NCBI RefSeq assembly: GCF_900128505.1
Contig: NZ_LT669940.1
Coordinates: forward strand, 232,489 to 296,488
Origin: Parabacteroides timonensis
GTDB lineage: Bacteria; Bacteroidota; Bacteroidia; Bacteroidales; Tannerellaceae
Length of the DNA stretch: 64,000 nt
Reading direction: 5' to 3'
Each line of letters opens with the position of its first letter. Within the stretch, counting starts at the first letter, position 1. Shown piece after piece: positions 40,013-49,446 of the stretch. The notes below the pieces were generated by a model. The model saw only the letters and a program-made list of their open reading frames with translations, was not told where the DNA came from and searched no databases. The translations under genes were made by a program, and so were the position numbers.

Positions 40013-40858
40013 ATGAACAACGAGCAGGAACATAAACTGGAAGAACGCATCCGTTTCGTAGCGAAACACTACGAGGAAGGACGTCTGGATACGGATAAGG
40101 CCTGGCAGCAGTTTGCCTCCAGGCATCAGGTACGCCGTACGGTCTCTTTCCGCCGCTACTGGATGGCTGTAGCTTCGGTCTTATTACTGCTCATTGGTTT
40201 CAGTACTTATTATATAACAGAACGTAATTTCCCCGAATGGGTAGCGGTAACGACTACCCCGGGACAGCTAAAAGATGTTTACCTACCTGACAGTACTCTG
40301 ATTTCGATGGCTGGAAATTCCTCCATTCGATATGATGCGAGATCTTACGGAAAGGAGCGGCGTGTAGTGGAGATGAAAGGAAAAGCCTTTTTCCAGGTGA
40401 CGCGGAACGAAGCACGCCCCTTTTCTGTGTATACTGAACGGACGGAAGTGACCGTATTGGGTACCAGTTTTCAGATAAACGAACAACCCGGCGGAACAGA
40501 CGTGAATGTGATGACCGGTAAAGTAAGCTTTGGTGCTACCGGAAGTGAAACGGACAAGGTTATATTAACAGCCGGTATGTCGGCTTCGTTCTCTATGGAA
40601 AGCAACGGAATAACAATACTCGAAGAAGAAGACCTCAATAGCCTGTCATGGAAAACCAGACAGTTGCGTTTCAATGATACTCCGCTTGAAAAGGTTATCG
40701 ACGATTTGAATGAATACTATCAGGTAAAAGTAATCAATAAAACAGAAACCCCGAATCTGAAACTGACGGCCACTTTCAATGATCTTCCGTTGGAAGATGT
40801 TTTACTGGTTATCAACCAGACGCTGGATACCCGCCTGGCTCCTGATCCCAATAAATAA
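40013..40858 (+). CDS. FecR-type anti-sigma factor
   Basis: A 281-aa inner-membrane protein. The cytoplasmic N terminus (1-46) binds the sigma factor, one membrane helix follows (YWMAVASVLLLLIGFSTYYI, about 45-65), then the periplasmic FecR domain (TTPGQLKDVYLPDSTLISMA, FQVTRNEARPFSVYTERTEV) and the C-terminal DUF4974 segment (LRFNDTPLEKVIDDLNEYYQ). It relays the signal from the STN domain of the receptor encoded just downstream (8 nt gap) to the ECF sigma at 37788-38306. Confidence 0.9.
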   Translation: MNNEQEHKLEERIRFVAKHYEEGRLDTDKAWQQFASRHQVRRTVSFRRYWMAVASVLLLLIGFSTYYITERNFPEWVAVTTTPGQLKDVYLPDSTLISMAGNSSIRYDARSYGKERRVVEMKGKAFFQVTRNEARPFSVYTERTEVTVLGTSFQINEQPGGTDVNVMTGKVSFGATGSETDKVILTAGMSASFSMESNGITILEEEDLNSLSWKTRQLRFNDTPLEKVIDDLNEYYQVKVINKTETPNLKLTATFNDLPLEDVLLVINQTLDTRLAPDPNK

Positions 40859-40866
40859 GTTTACCT

Positions 40867-43563
40867 ATGGGACGTATATGGATATTGCTGACAGGAATTC
40901 TTATGCTTTTTTCGCAGGTAAAAGCCGGGGAACTGGCTGCTGTGGTTAAGCTCCCGGTCGAGCCTACACCTACGGTAACAATGGAGATGCGCCAGGTTTC
41001 CTTGTTGGAGATATTGCAGGAGCTGGAAAAGCAGACCGGGATCTTTTTCTCTTACGAATCATCTATGCTCGATGATTTCCCGAAGATGTCGTTTAAGGCC
41101 CAGGACGAATCACTGTCTTATTGTCTCAGGAGATTATTTTACTCTTTGCCTGTTACTTACCGGATGACCGGGCAGATCGTGATTTTGAAACGAAAGCCCC
41201 GGCTGTATACCATAAGTGGTTTCGTACGTGACTCGGTATCCTACGAAAGTCTTATTAATGCTTCGGTATTCGAACGCAATACCAGGAGCGGAACAACAAC
41301 AAATAATTACGGCTTTTACAGTATTACTCTGCCTCCCGGGAAGGTTACTTTACGAGCCTCCTTTGTCGGTTATGATGCGAAAGAGGTCACTTTTGAGTTA
41401 TCCCGTGATACATTGGTCGATATACCTTTACATGCTATCGAGGCATTGGGGGAGATTGTCGTGGAGGGCTTGAATCCCCGGTCGGAAGTATTAAATACAC
41501 GTACGGGGGTAGTGGAGGTGCCTTCCCGGCGCATCAAGTCGATGCCGGCTTTGCTGGGGGAGACGGATGTGGTGAAAACCCTGCAACGACTTCCCGGCGT
41601 TGCAGTAGGGGTGGAAGGGATGACCGGTCTCCATGTGAGGGGAGGCAATGCCGACGGAAACCTTTACTTGCTTGACGGTAACCCGGTTTATCACACCAAT
41701 CACTTGCTTGGTTTCTTTTCAGCCTTTAATCCTGATGCCGTCAAGAATACGACATTTTATAAGGGGAGCTTTCCTGCCGAATACGGAGGAAGGCTCTCGT
41801 CGGTTGTAGATGTGAGGACGAATGATGGCGACCGTTACGAATATCATGGAAACTTCTCTATCGGTTTGCTCGCTATGCGGGGGAACCTGGAAGGCCCTAT
41901 TATAAAAGGAAAATCTTCATTCAACGTTTCCGTCAGACGTACCTGGATGGAACTTTTCACCTGGCCGATACTGAAGGCAGTAAATAAAAACAGGAGCGAT
42001 AAACTGAAAGGCGGGTATCACTTCTTCGATATGAATGCCAAAGTAAACCACTCCTTTAGCGACCGCACCCGTCTTTATATGAGTTTTTATATGGGTAGCG
42101 ACAGTTATCTCGATGGAGAAGAGTATAGCTATGGAGATCGTCTTGGTAAGGATTTTCGTTGGCGGTGGGGAAATCTGATCGGTTCAGTGGGAGTGAATCA
42201 TGTATTCAATAATAAACTGTTTGCCAGTTTTACGGCGGGATATGCACGTTACCGTTCACATATCATACAAGATAAGGCAGATTATGCACAGTCTTCCAAC
42301 GTTAATGAAGAAAGGGTATACAACCAGGAAAGCCACTATCGTTCGGCTATGGAAGATATGAGCCTGCGTGCATCATTCGATTACCGTATACATGAGAAAC
42401 ACCGTCTCCGTTTTGGTGGTGATTATCTGTTTCATAATTTCCGTCCTGAGCAGAATACGATGAAGAGTTGGTATAAGGACTCGGTAAAATCGCAAGAGAC
42501 AAATACGATGTATGCCAATTCGCTGATTCACGGCCATGAAGTCTCTTTGTTTGCCGAAGAAGAGATGCATGTGATGGAACGTCTTAAGACGAATGTGGGT
42601 TTGCGATATACGTTATTTACTGTACAGGGGGAGACTTACCAGTCTTTTCAACCGCGTTTGTCGATACGTTATCTGCTGGCCCGTAACTTCTCTGCTAAAC
42701 TGTCATATTCCAAGATGAACCAGTATATCCATCTTCTTTCCAACAGCTATATCAGCCAGCCGACAGATATCTGGGTGCCCGTAACCCGTAATATCCGTCC
42801 GATGAATGCGCATCAGTATACCGCTGGGCTTTACTATACGCTTAACAGGCTGTATAACTTCTCTATCGAAGGATATTATAAACGGATGAACAACCTGATC
42901 GAATACAAAGATCGTTTTCCGGTAGGGATCGATTATTCCAATTGGGAAGAACGGGTAGGGGAAGGTCATGGCCGTGCCTACGGAATGGAACTTATGGCGC
43001 AGAAGAAGACAGGGCGTTTGTCGGGCTGGATCGGTTACACATTATCCTGGTCGGATCGCCTCTTTCCGGATGGAAGTGTAAATAAAGGCCGGCGTTTTCC
43101 TTCCAAATATGATAACCGTCATAAGATAGACGTCGTGGCAACTTATAAACTGTCTCGTAAGGTGGAACTGACTGCCGCCTGGATGTTTGCCTCCGGTAAT
43201 TATATCACGATCAAGGATCAGGTATATCATGGAGGGACGGGACAGACGAATAACGGCTATTTACACGGTAGTGGCATCATTTCAGGGGGAGACGGTTACG
43301 ATTATGCATCCAGTTCCCGAAACAACTACCAGTTGGCTCCTTATCACCGTCTTGACCTGGGACTTAACTTTTACCGTTATAAAAAGAAGGGGCGTATGGG
43401 AATCTGGAATCTTAGCCTTTGTAATGCTTATTGCCACCCGAACCCGTTTAGTGTTGAGACAAAATACTATACTGATCCCGTTACCGGAAAACGCGAGATC
43501 TATCTGGAGCAATCTATCTTATTCCTGTTCCTGCCTTCCGTATCATATACCTATAAATTCTAA
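40867..43563 (+). CDS. STN-domain TonB-dependent receptor (first copy)
   Basis: An 898-aa outer-membrane transducer. In order: signal peptide, an STN/secretin-TonB signalling domain (LLEILQELEKQTGIFFSYES), a carboxypeptidase-like regulatory domain (YTISGFVRDSVSYESLINAS), the plug (ALLGETDVVKTLQRLPGV, GLHVRGGNADGNLYLLDGNP, ), and a 22-stranded barrel ending LPSVSYTYKF. The STN domain signals to FecR, which controls the sigma factor. The DUF4249 lipoprotein gene follows after 4 nt, as a surface partner. The substrate is unknown; no SusD is present, so it may import something other than glycans. Confidence 0.9.
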   Translation: MGRIWILLTGILMLFSQVKAGELAAVVKLPVEPTPTVTMEMRQVSLLEILQELEKQTGIFFSYESSMLDDFPKMSFKAQDESLSYCLRRLFYSLPVTYRMTGQIVILKRKPRLYTISGFVRDSVSYESLINASVFERNTRSGTTTNNYGFYSITLPPGKVTLRASFVGYDAKEVTFELSRDTLVDIPLHAIEALGEIVVEGLNPRSEVLNTRTGVVEVPSRRIKSMPALLGETDVVKTLQRLPGVAVGVEGMTGLHVRGGNADGNLYLLDGNPVYHTNHLLGFFSAFNPDAVKNTTFYKGSFPAEYGGRLSSVVDVRTNDGDRYEYHGNFSIGLLAMRGNLEGPIIKGKSSFNVSVRRTWMELFTWPILKAVNKNRSDKLKGGYHFFDMNAKVNHSFSDRTRLYMSFYMGSDSYLDGEEYSYGDRLGKDFRWRWGNLIGSVGVNHVFNNKLFASFTAGYARYRSHIIQDKADYAQSSNVNEERVYNQESHYRSAMEDMSLRASFDYRIHEKHRLRFGGDYLFHNFRPEQNTMKSWYKDSVKSQETNTMYANSLIHGHEVSLFAEEEMHVMERLKTNVGLRYTLFTVQGETYQSFQPRLSIRYLLARNFSAKLSYSKMNQYIHLLSNSYISQPTDIWVPVTRNIRPMNAHQYTAGLYYTLNRLYNFSIEGYYKRMNNLIEYKDRFPVGIDYSNWEERVGEGHGRAYGMELMAQKKTGRLSGWIGYTLSWSDRLFPDGSVNKGRRFPSKYDNRHKIDVVATYKLSRKVELTAAWMFASGNYITIKDQVYHGGTGQTNNGYLHGSGIISGGDGYDYASSSRNNYQLAPYHRLDLGLNFYRYKKKGRMGIWNLSLCNAYCHPNPFSVETKYYTDPVTGKREIYLEQSILFLFLPSVSYTYKF

Positions 43564-43567
43564 TACG

Positions 43568-44629
43568 ATGAAGAAGATATTATCCATATTACTGCCACTT
43601 TTGCTTTTATGCATTTCTTGTATACGTGATGTCGTGCTGAAGCTCGATCCGGTGCCTCCGGTATTGGTGTTGAATGCCTCTATCACACCTGAACGTGAAG
43701 TGGCTGCATTTCTTTCGAAAAGCTGGTTTTTACTGGATAGTGTTCCTGAATACGACCTTCCTGATAAGGGAGTGAATATAGATGTGTATGTAAATGATAC
43801 TTTTCGGGGAAGTATGGAACGTTCGGATAATCCGGCTGACAGTACCGAATACAAAGGACAGTTTAAGTTGTCCGGTTGCCATGTAAAGGCTGGTGATAAA
43901 GTGAGGTTGGAAGCCGGGGCATCCGGTTTCGATCCGGTAGCGGCAGAGACGGTGATCCCTCAGAAGACGGATATTATTTTACTTGACACAGTGGGATTTC
44001 TCAAACCGAATTCTTTTAGTTCTCATCTTTTAAGGATGTATATTACGTTGCACGATAAACCTGCTGAACGTAATTACTATCGTCTGGTTGTGGAACAATT
44101 GGTTGAATTTCATAAAGGTGACAGTGTGATGTGGGTGAGTACGTTTTGTGATGAAACATGGAGAAATACCATTACCGGTGATGACCTGGTGGATACTTTT
44201 AATAAATTCTCTTTTGACAGTTTTCGGTTGACTTATGACGATCCGGTATTCCAGCCCGATATCCCTTCACTTGCTTATTATGACGGCCCTTATTGCCGGG
44301 GTATTTTCCCGGATGATCTGTTCAATGGAAAGGATTATACGGTGACAGCTTCGTTCGCTCCCAATTATTCATTTGTCACCGACACCTTGTCGGCCACCGT
44401 CTATTACGATGTTCATCTTTTGTCGATTTCGGAGGCTTATTATAACTATCTGAAAGTGATCCGTAACTTCTCCATATCGTTGGGAGATGCTAATATGGAT
44501 GCTTTGCTGGAACCCACTTCCACCTATTCAAACGTAACCGACGGCTTCGGTGTTGTGACTGGCTATCAGAAAGCAACACGTCGCATCACCATGCCCATCG
44601 GCAGTGTACCTCCTTATTTCGAATGGTAA
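43568..44629 (+). CDS. DUF4249 lipoprotein (first copy)
   Basis: A 353-aa protein, start ATG 43568: MKKILSILLPLLLLCISCIR, a lipoprotein signal with Cys18. The DUF4249 pattern is visible in PVLVLNASITPEREVAAFLS, then VNIDVYVNDTF and the AGDKVRLEAGASGFDPVAAE turn. DUF4249 proteins accompany STN-type TonB receptors throughout Bacteroidales and are thought to be surface-exposed partners with an immunoglobulin-like N-terminal sandwich. The gene is 4 nt after the receptor gene; a longer upstream frame is a shadow of the receptor. Confidence 0.85.
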   Translation: MKKILSILLPLLLLCISCIRDVVLKLDPVPPVLVLNASITPEREVAAFLSKSWFLLDSVPEYDLPDKGVNIDVYVNDTFRGSMERSDNPADSTEYKGQFKLSGCHVKAGDKVRLEAGASGFDPVAAETVIPQKTDIILLDTVGFLKPNSFSSHLLRMYITLHDKPAERNYYRLVVEQLVEFHKGDSVMWVSTFCDETWRNTITGDDLVDTFNKFSFDSFRLTYDDPVFQPDIPSLAYYDGPYCRGIFPDDLFNGKDYTVTASFAPNYSFVTDTLSATVYYDVHLLSISEAYYNYLKVIRNFSISLGDANMDALLEPTSTYSNVTDGFGVVTGYQKATRRITMPIGSVPPYFEW

Positions 44630-44633
44630 GAAC

Positions 44634-44825
44634 TTATACCATCGAGGGGTGCAATCTTTTGTAGTTTTCTATACGAATCTCTCTTTCCTCGGGGGAAAGA
44701 TGAGCAGGAAGTTCAATCGTCGTCCTTGGGCTGATAGCTACAAGAACCACTTCGCCTACGCTTTTTTTATACTCTTTCAGTGAATTCTCTATTAGCTGGT
44801 TTGTTAAACTTCTTTCTGATCGCAT
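44634..44825 (-). CDS. Small conserved-looking protein beside cold-shock gene
   Basis: A 63-aa charged protein, MRSERSLTNQLIENSLKEYK onward, with TIELPAHLSPEEREIRIENY. No domain recognised. It is transcribed leftward behind the cold-shock protein gene with a 27-nt gap, probably as its second cistron, and converges on DUF4249 with 4 nt between stops. Confidence 0.55.
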   Translation of the reverse strand: MRSERSLTNQLIENSLKEYKKSVGEVVLVAISPRTTIELPAHLSPEEREIRIENYKRLHPSMV

Positions 44826-44852
44826 ATTCTTTTCTTATTAAATGATTGTTTA

Positions 44853-45335
44853 TTAATCTTCTGATGCCTCTTCTACGGCGGGTAATTCGTTTTCCAGGCG
44901 AATGTTGATCGCATTCATGCCTTTTAAGCCGCGTTCGAGGTCGAATGTAACGATATCACCTTCGGTTATTGCCGAAGACAAGATATTGTTTACATGGAAA
45001 AAGTATCTTTCACCTCCTGAAAGTTCTTTGATAAAACCGAATCCTTTCGAGGTATTGAAGAAGTCTACTTTTCCTTTTAGGATAACCGGTTCCTCTTTCT
45101 CTTTTTTAGGTACCGATATCAGTATCTCTTCCTGTTTGATCTCTTCTTTTTTGACATTTTCTTCCGGAGGAGTCGAGGTAATCACCCCATTCTCATCCAC
45201 GTAAGCTATCATATCCTCAAAGCTGTTCGCTTTAGGGTTTAGCTTCTTTTCTTCTTTTCTTTTTTGTTTTTCTGCTCGTTTTGCGAGTCTCTTTTTTTCA
45301 TTTTCACGTTTGTCTACGGTAACGGATCTTGCCAT
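44853..45335 (-). CDS. Cold-shock domain protein with charged N-terminal extension
   Basis: A 160-aa protein. The N-terminal half is highly charged (ENEKKRLAKRAEKQKRKEEK) and probably disordered; the C-terminal half is a cold-shock domain with the RNP1-like GKVDFFNTSKGFGFIKELSG and the RNP2-like YFFHVNNILSS. It should bind single-stranded RNA/DNA as an RNA chaperone. This long form is common in Bacteroidetes. A -7 box at 45467-45474 would give a leader of about 125 nt, in line with cold-shock mRNAs that are regulated by their 5' UTR. Confidence 0.9.
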   Translation of the reverse strand: MARSVTVDKRENEKKRLAKRAEKQKRKEEKKLNPKANSFEDMIAYVDENGVITSTPPEENVKKEEIKQEEILISVPKKEKEEPVILKGKVDFFNTSKGFGFIKELSGGERYFFHVNNILSSAITEGDIVTFDLERGLKGMNAINIRLENELPAVEEASED

Positions 45336-45466
45336 GTAATTATTAATTTTATTATAAGATAAATACTAATTCGGAGTAAGGAGTATTATTAAAGGAGAGG
45401 CCTGCTTAATATAATGTGTAAATAAGGAGAACTGTGCAATAATGATTCGTAACTCTAACTCTTTCA

Positions 45467-45474
45467 CAAAGATA
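45467..45474 (-). promoter_or_regulatory. -7 box of the cold-shock gene
   Basis: Minus strand TATCTTTG is an exact TAnnTTTG box; no good -33 is seen. Start near 45460 gives a leader of about 125 nt, the longest predicted in the window. Confidence 0.45.
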
Positions 45475-45589
45475 AGAAAATAAATTGAAGAATCCCTCTT
45501 TATAGGCTGATTTAAAAATAAGAAACAATCGTTGCCATATATTAGTGGAGCGTATTTTCGAATTATTCTATTATTTTTGTCCTGCCCGA

Positions 45590-45616
45590 TAGGGGTATTT
45601 CCGTAAATCCTGTCTA
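45590..45616 (+). promoter_or_regulatory. Candidate ECF-sigma promoter of the second receptor
   Basis: TAGGGG (45590-45595), then 14 nt, then CTGTCTAA (45610-45617), matching the motif at 38332-38360. The start codon is 26 nt further on. Confidence 0.55.
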
Positions 45617-45642
45617 AGGGATAGATATCAACAATAAGTAAG

Positions 45643-48405
45643 ATGAAGAAAGTATACCCTGCAAAATTATTTGCCCGTGTTACAATGGTTGTAGTGATGA
45701 TGATGTTAGCTTTGTCCGCCCTCCAGGCGCAGACAAGAGGTGCGGATGAGACACGGAAGGTTACGTTGAATATGCAGAAGGCCTCTATGCGGGAAATTCT
45801 CGACGAGATCCAGAAGCAGACAGGGGTAACCTTTTCCTATGAATCATCTTTGTTGAGAGAGCTTCCGAAAACCAGTTTCAAAGCAGAGAGTGAGGCATTA
45901 CCGGATTGTTTGAAGCGTTTATTCGCAAATCTACCGGTGGTGTATAAGTTGACAGGAAATGTGGTGATCCTGAAGCGTAAACCAAAGCAGGTAACGGTCA
46001 GTGGTTTTGTGCGTGATTCAAAGTCCGCCGAATCTCTGATCGGAGCCTCGGTTTATGAAGCCCATACCCGGATGGGGACGGCTTCGAATAATTTTGGTTT
46101 TTTCAGTTTGACGCTGCCTGCCGGAGAAATAAAGATACAGGCGTCTTATATCGGATACGGAAGCCTGGTGTATGATCTGGAAGAATTGGACCGTGATACA
46201 ACATTGGCAATAGACCTGGTGCCAACTGCTTCTTTACAGGAAGTGGTCGTGACGGGGGCGGCGAATAGTAAACAGTCGGTACTCAGTACGCAAATGGGAG
46301 CTTTGGAAATCGATCAGAAAACAATCAATGCAACACCGGTGATGTTCGGTGAGGCGGATATTATCAAAACCCTTCAGTTGACACCTGGTGTGTCTGCCGG
46401 TACGGAAGGTACGGCTGGTATGTATGTACGTGGTGGTAATGTCGATGAAAATTTATTCCTGATAGATGGTAATCCTGTATATCAAATCAATCATATCGGA
46501 GGTGTTTTCTCCGCATTTAATTCGGAGGCGATCAGCGGTATGGATTTCTTCAAGGCTGGTTTTCCGGCTCGTTATGGCGGACGTTTGTCGTCGGTAGTCG
46601 ATGTACATACCAAAGAGGGGAATATGAGAGAATACCACGGAAGTGCTACACTCGGTTTGATTTCCGGCAATTTGAATCTTGAAGGACCTATTATAAAAGA
46701 TCGTACCTCTTTCCAGATCGCTTTACGGCGTACCTGGCTGGATGTACTTACTGCTCCGGCTATTGCCATAACTAACGGGATCATCAAGAAGGATGGTTCG
46801 AAAGTTCGCGGACGATATGCTTTCCATGATTTGAATTTAAAAATAAACCACCGTTTCAGCGACCGTAGCCGGATGTATCTGAGTCTTTACAATGGTAATG
46901 ATGTGTTGAAAGGTGGAGGAAGTGATTTTTCGACTTCGGATGATGAAAAGGAAAAGTTCAGGGATGATACCGATATCTCTCTTCGCTGGGGAAACCTGAT
47001 GGCTACGGCAGGATGGACGTACGTGTTCAATAATCAGTTATTCGGAAAAGTATCGGGTGTGTTTACCCGTTACCATTCCAAATTGAAGAATACGGAGAAA
47101 TATGTAAATGGTGAGGAGGGAGATGATGAATATTATAATACATTTAATGAAACGTCTACACAAACGGGGATTATGGATGTCGGTTTACGTACTTCGTTTG
47201 ATTACTTACCACTAGCATCCCATCATATCCGGTTTGGGGGTGATTATCTGTTGCATCGCTTTCGTCCCGAATATAATGAAGCCGCTTCTTCTGAAACAAA
47301 TATCCAGGATACGACTCGTATAGGTAAGGTTTTTGCTAACGATTTGCTCTGGGCGCATGAAGCCGGTGTTTTTGCGGAAGATGACTGGACACTTTCTTCT
47401 ACTTTGAAGTTGAATGCTGGTGTGCGTTTCAGTTTGTTTAATATACAGAATAAAACGTATGCCGGTTTGGAGCCCCGTGCTTCGTTTCGCTGGTTGATGA
47501 AAGATGATCTAAGTTTCAAAGCGTCTTATGCGCGAATGAACCAGTATGTGCACCTGATAAGCAATAGTTTTATCAGTTTGCCTACAGATGCATGGATGCC
47601 GGTGACACGTACACTGAAACCGTTGGTAAGCGACCAGGTTTCGGCCGGATTTTACTATTCATTGAACAAAGAGTATAATTTCTCACTCGAAGGATATTAT
47701 AAACGAATGAATAATCTGCTGGAATACCGTGACGGACATACCTTTACACCCTCTTTCCAGAATTGGGAGAAAAAGATGACATCCGGTAAGGGACGTTCCT
47801 ATGGAGCTGAGTTGATGGCACATAAAGAAACCGGGCGTTTGACCGGTTGGGTGGGGTATACTCTTTCCTGGTCAGATCGTAAATTTCCGGAATTAAATAA
47901 GGGTGAACGTTATCCGGCTCGTTTTGATAACCGACATAAATTGAATATTGTGGCTATGTATAAGATTACTCCAAAAGTGGAGTTGTCGGCTGCCTGGTCG
48001 TTTGCTTCGGGTAATCATACGACACTTTCATTGGAAAATTATGAGCAGTCAGGAATCCCGGATCTCGGTTTACCGCCTAATAAATATTATGGTGGAGGCT
48101 ATAATCCAAGTGATAGTCGTTTGGAAGCTGTTGATTACTATGAGGGACGTAATAATTATCAATTGCCTTCTTATCATCGCTTGGATCTGGCGATTAAGAT
48201 TTATCGCCCGAAGAAAAAGGGAAGGATGGGCATCTGGACAGTCAGTATCTATAATGTATATTCCCGCATGAATCCATTTATGATTTACAAATCAGAAAAA
48301 GTTGTTCCTGATCCTGATAGTAAATGGGGAAGGTTTGTCCCGGCATTCAAGCAGGTAGGTATTATGCCTATTATTCCTTCTGTTTCCTATACATATAAAT
48401 TCTAA
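45643..48405 (+). CDS. STN-domain TonB-dependent receptor (second copy)
   Basis: A 920-aa paralogue of the receptor at 40867-43563, with the same domain order: signal peptide, STN (MREILDEIQKQTGVTFSYES), carboxypeptidase-like domain (VTVSGFVRDSKSAESLIGAS), plug (VMFGEADIIKTLQLTPGVSA, GMYVRGGNVDENLFLIDGNP) and barrel ending IPSVSYTYKF. The barrel loops differ clearly, suggesting a different ligand. It is preceded by the same bipartite promoter-like motif as the first unit, so the single ECF sigma probably drives both. DUF4249 follows after 6 nt. Confidence 0.9.
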   Translation: MKKVYPAKLFARVTMVVVMMMLALSALQAQTRGADETRKVTLNMQKASMREILDEIQKQTGVTFSYESSLLRELPKTSFKAESEALPDCLKRLFANLPVVYKLTGNVVILKRKPKQVTVSGFVRDSKSAESLIGASVYEAHTRMGTASNNFGFFSLTLPAGEIKIQASYIGYGSLVYDLEELDRDTTLAIDLVPTASLQEVVVTGAANSKQSVLSTQMGALEIDQKTINATPVMFGEADIIKTLQLTPGVSAGTEGTAGMYVRGGNVDENLFLIDGNPVYQINHIGGVFSAFNSEAISGMDFFKAGFPARYGGRLSSVVDVHTKEGNMREYHGSATLGLISGNLNLEGPIIKDRTSFQIALRRTWLDVLTAPAIAITNGIIKKDGSKVRGRYAFHDLNLKINHRFSDRSRMYLSLYNGNDVLKGGGSDFSTSDDEKEKFRDDTDISLRWGNLMATAGWTYVFNNQLFGKVSGVFTRYHSKLKNTEKYVNGEEGDDEYYNTFNETSTQTGIMDVGLRTSFDYLPLASHHIRFGGDYLLHRFRPEYNEAASSETNIQDTTRIGKVFANDLLWAHEAGVFAEDDWTLSSTLKLNAGVRFSLFNIQNKTYAGLEPRASFRWLMKDDLSFKASYARMNQYVHLISNSFISLPTDAWMPVTRTLKPLVSDQVSAGFYYSLNKEYNFSLEGYYKRMNNLLEYRDGHTFTPSFQNWEKKMTSGKGRSYGAELMAHKETGRLTGWVGYTLSWSDRKFPELNKGERYPARFDNRHKLNIVAMYKITPKVELSAAWSFASGNHTTLSLENYEQSGIPDLGLPPNKYYGGGYNPSDSRLEAVDYYEGRNNYQLPSYHRLDLAIKIYRPKKKGRMGIWTVSIYNVYSRMNPFMIYKSEKVVPDPDSKWGRFVPAFKQVGIMPIIPSVSYTYKF

Positions 48406-48411
48406 TCAACT

Positions 48412-49446
48412 ATGAAGTATCTTATGAAACATACTATTTTATTTATCCTGTTGTCAACAATCTTTTCTTCGTGTGTGAAGTATGTCGATCTGGAAGATCT
48501 GCGTCCAGATCCAAAGTTAGTGTTAAATTGTGTGGCGCAGACAGGAATGCCGTTGACAGCAACGGTTTCACGTACCTGGTTTTATACAGATGAAAATCCA
48601 AACATAATAATAGAGGATGCAAAGGTCAGTCTTTATGTGAACGGACAATACCGGGAAGATATGACATGGCATGTGGAAGAGAGTGAATATAATTCAAATA
48701 GTTACTACCGGGCTTCCTATGTTCCGTCTGAAGGTGACAAGGTACGTCTTGAGGTAGAGAAAGAAGGTTTTAAAGATGTTTCGGCAGAATGTGTATTGCC
48801 GGTAAAGCCAGAATTGCTGAAATTGGAGGTTGTGCGGGAAAAGTATACCGGGGAATATCAGTATTATGATTACCAAACTATATATAAAACAACATTCAAA
48901 GACAAACCTCAGGAAGGAGATTGTTATTTGGTGTGTCTTGCAGTGGGTAATCCTGATTCTGAGTTAGACTTTGAGACCGGTGAAGAGATTTTTTCGGGTA
49001 TGTATAATTGGGGTACTATTCATCCGGACTATTCGTATGAACCGGTATTTAAAAATAAAATATCTGTGTTGGATGAATTGTTTGGTAATGATTGGTTATC
49101 AGGAAATGGTGGCCGCCCTTTCTCCGATGAATTAATTAACGGACTGGAATATACGTTGAAACTAGTTACTAGTTCCTACAACTACGGATCAGGTACGGGT
49201 AATGAGGAACTCCCCAGTAATAAACCTCCTCGCTATGTAAAGGTTTTTCTGTATACTCTTTCAGACTCTTATTATCAGTATTTGATGGCATTGGCAGAAT
49301 TGGCCGATCGTTCATTTAACAATGACCTGGTGGATGCCGGACTGGCCGAACCGATACGTGTTCTCAGTAATGTAGTTGGAGGAACCGGCATATTAGGTGC
49401 GGCCAGTGTGGATACGCTTACTGTGGAAATTCCATACAGATACTAA
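48412..49446 (+). CDS. DUF4249 lipoprotein (second copy)
   Basis: A 344-aa paralogue of the DUF4249 protein at 43568: lipoprotein signal (MKYLMKHTILFILLSTIFSS then C), LRPDPKLVLNCVAQTGMPLT, AKVSLYVNGQYRED and YVPSEGDKVRLEVEKEGFKD. Sequence drift between the copies is large, as for their receptors. Its last 29 nt overlap the end of the convergent EEP gene. Expected at the outer membrane together with its receptor. Confidence 0.85.
   Translation: MKYLMKHTILFILLSTIFSSCVKYVDLEDLRPDPKLVLNCVAQTGMPLTATVSRTWFYTDENPNIIIEDAKVSLYVNGQYREDMTWHVEESEYNSNSYYRASYVPSEGDKVRLEVEKEGFKDVSAECVLPVKPELLKLEVVREKYTGEYQYYDYQTIYKTTFKDKPQEGDCYLVCLAVGNPDSELDFETGEEIFSGMYNWGTIHPDYSYEPVFKNKISVLDELFGNDWLSGNGGRPFSDELINGLEYTLKLVTSSYNYGSGTGNEELPSNKPPRYVKVFLYTLSDSYYQYLMALAELADRSFNNDLVDAGLAEPIRVLSNVVGGTGILGAASVDTLTVEIPYRY

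Larger units (their letters stand above)
45336..45642. other. Divergent intergenic region, cold-shock gene and second receptor
   Basis: This 307-nt gap has no gene. It carries the leftward cold-shock promoter box, a rightward TATTTTTG at 45572-45579 without a matching -33, and the candidate ECF promoter at 45590-45616. Confidence 0.5.

Noticed and set aside
43187..43567. Upstream extension of the first DUF4249 frame
   Set aside because: It overlaps the receptor gene in another frame. The lipoprotein signal starts cleanly at ATG 43568.
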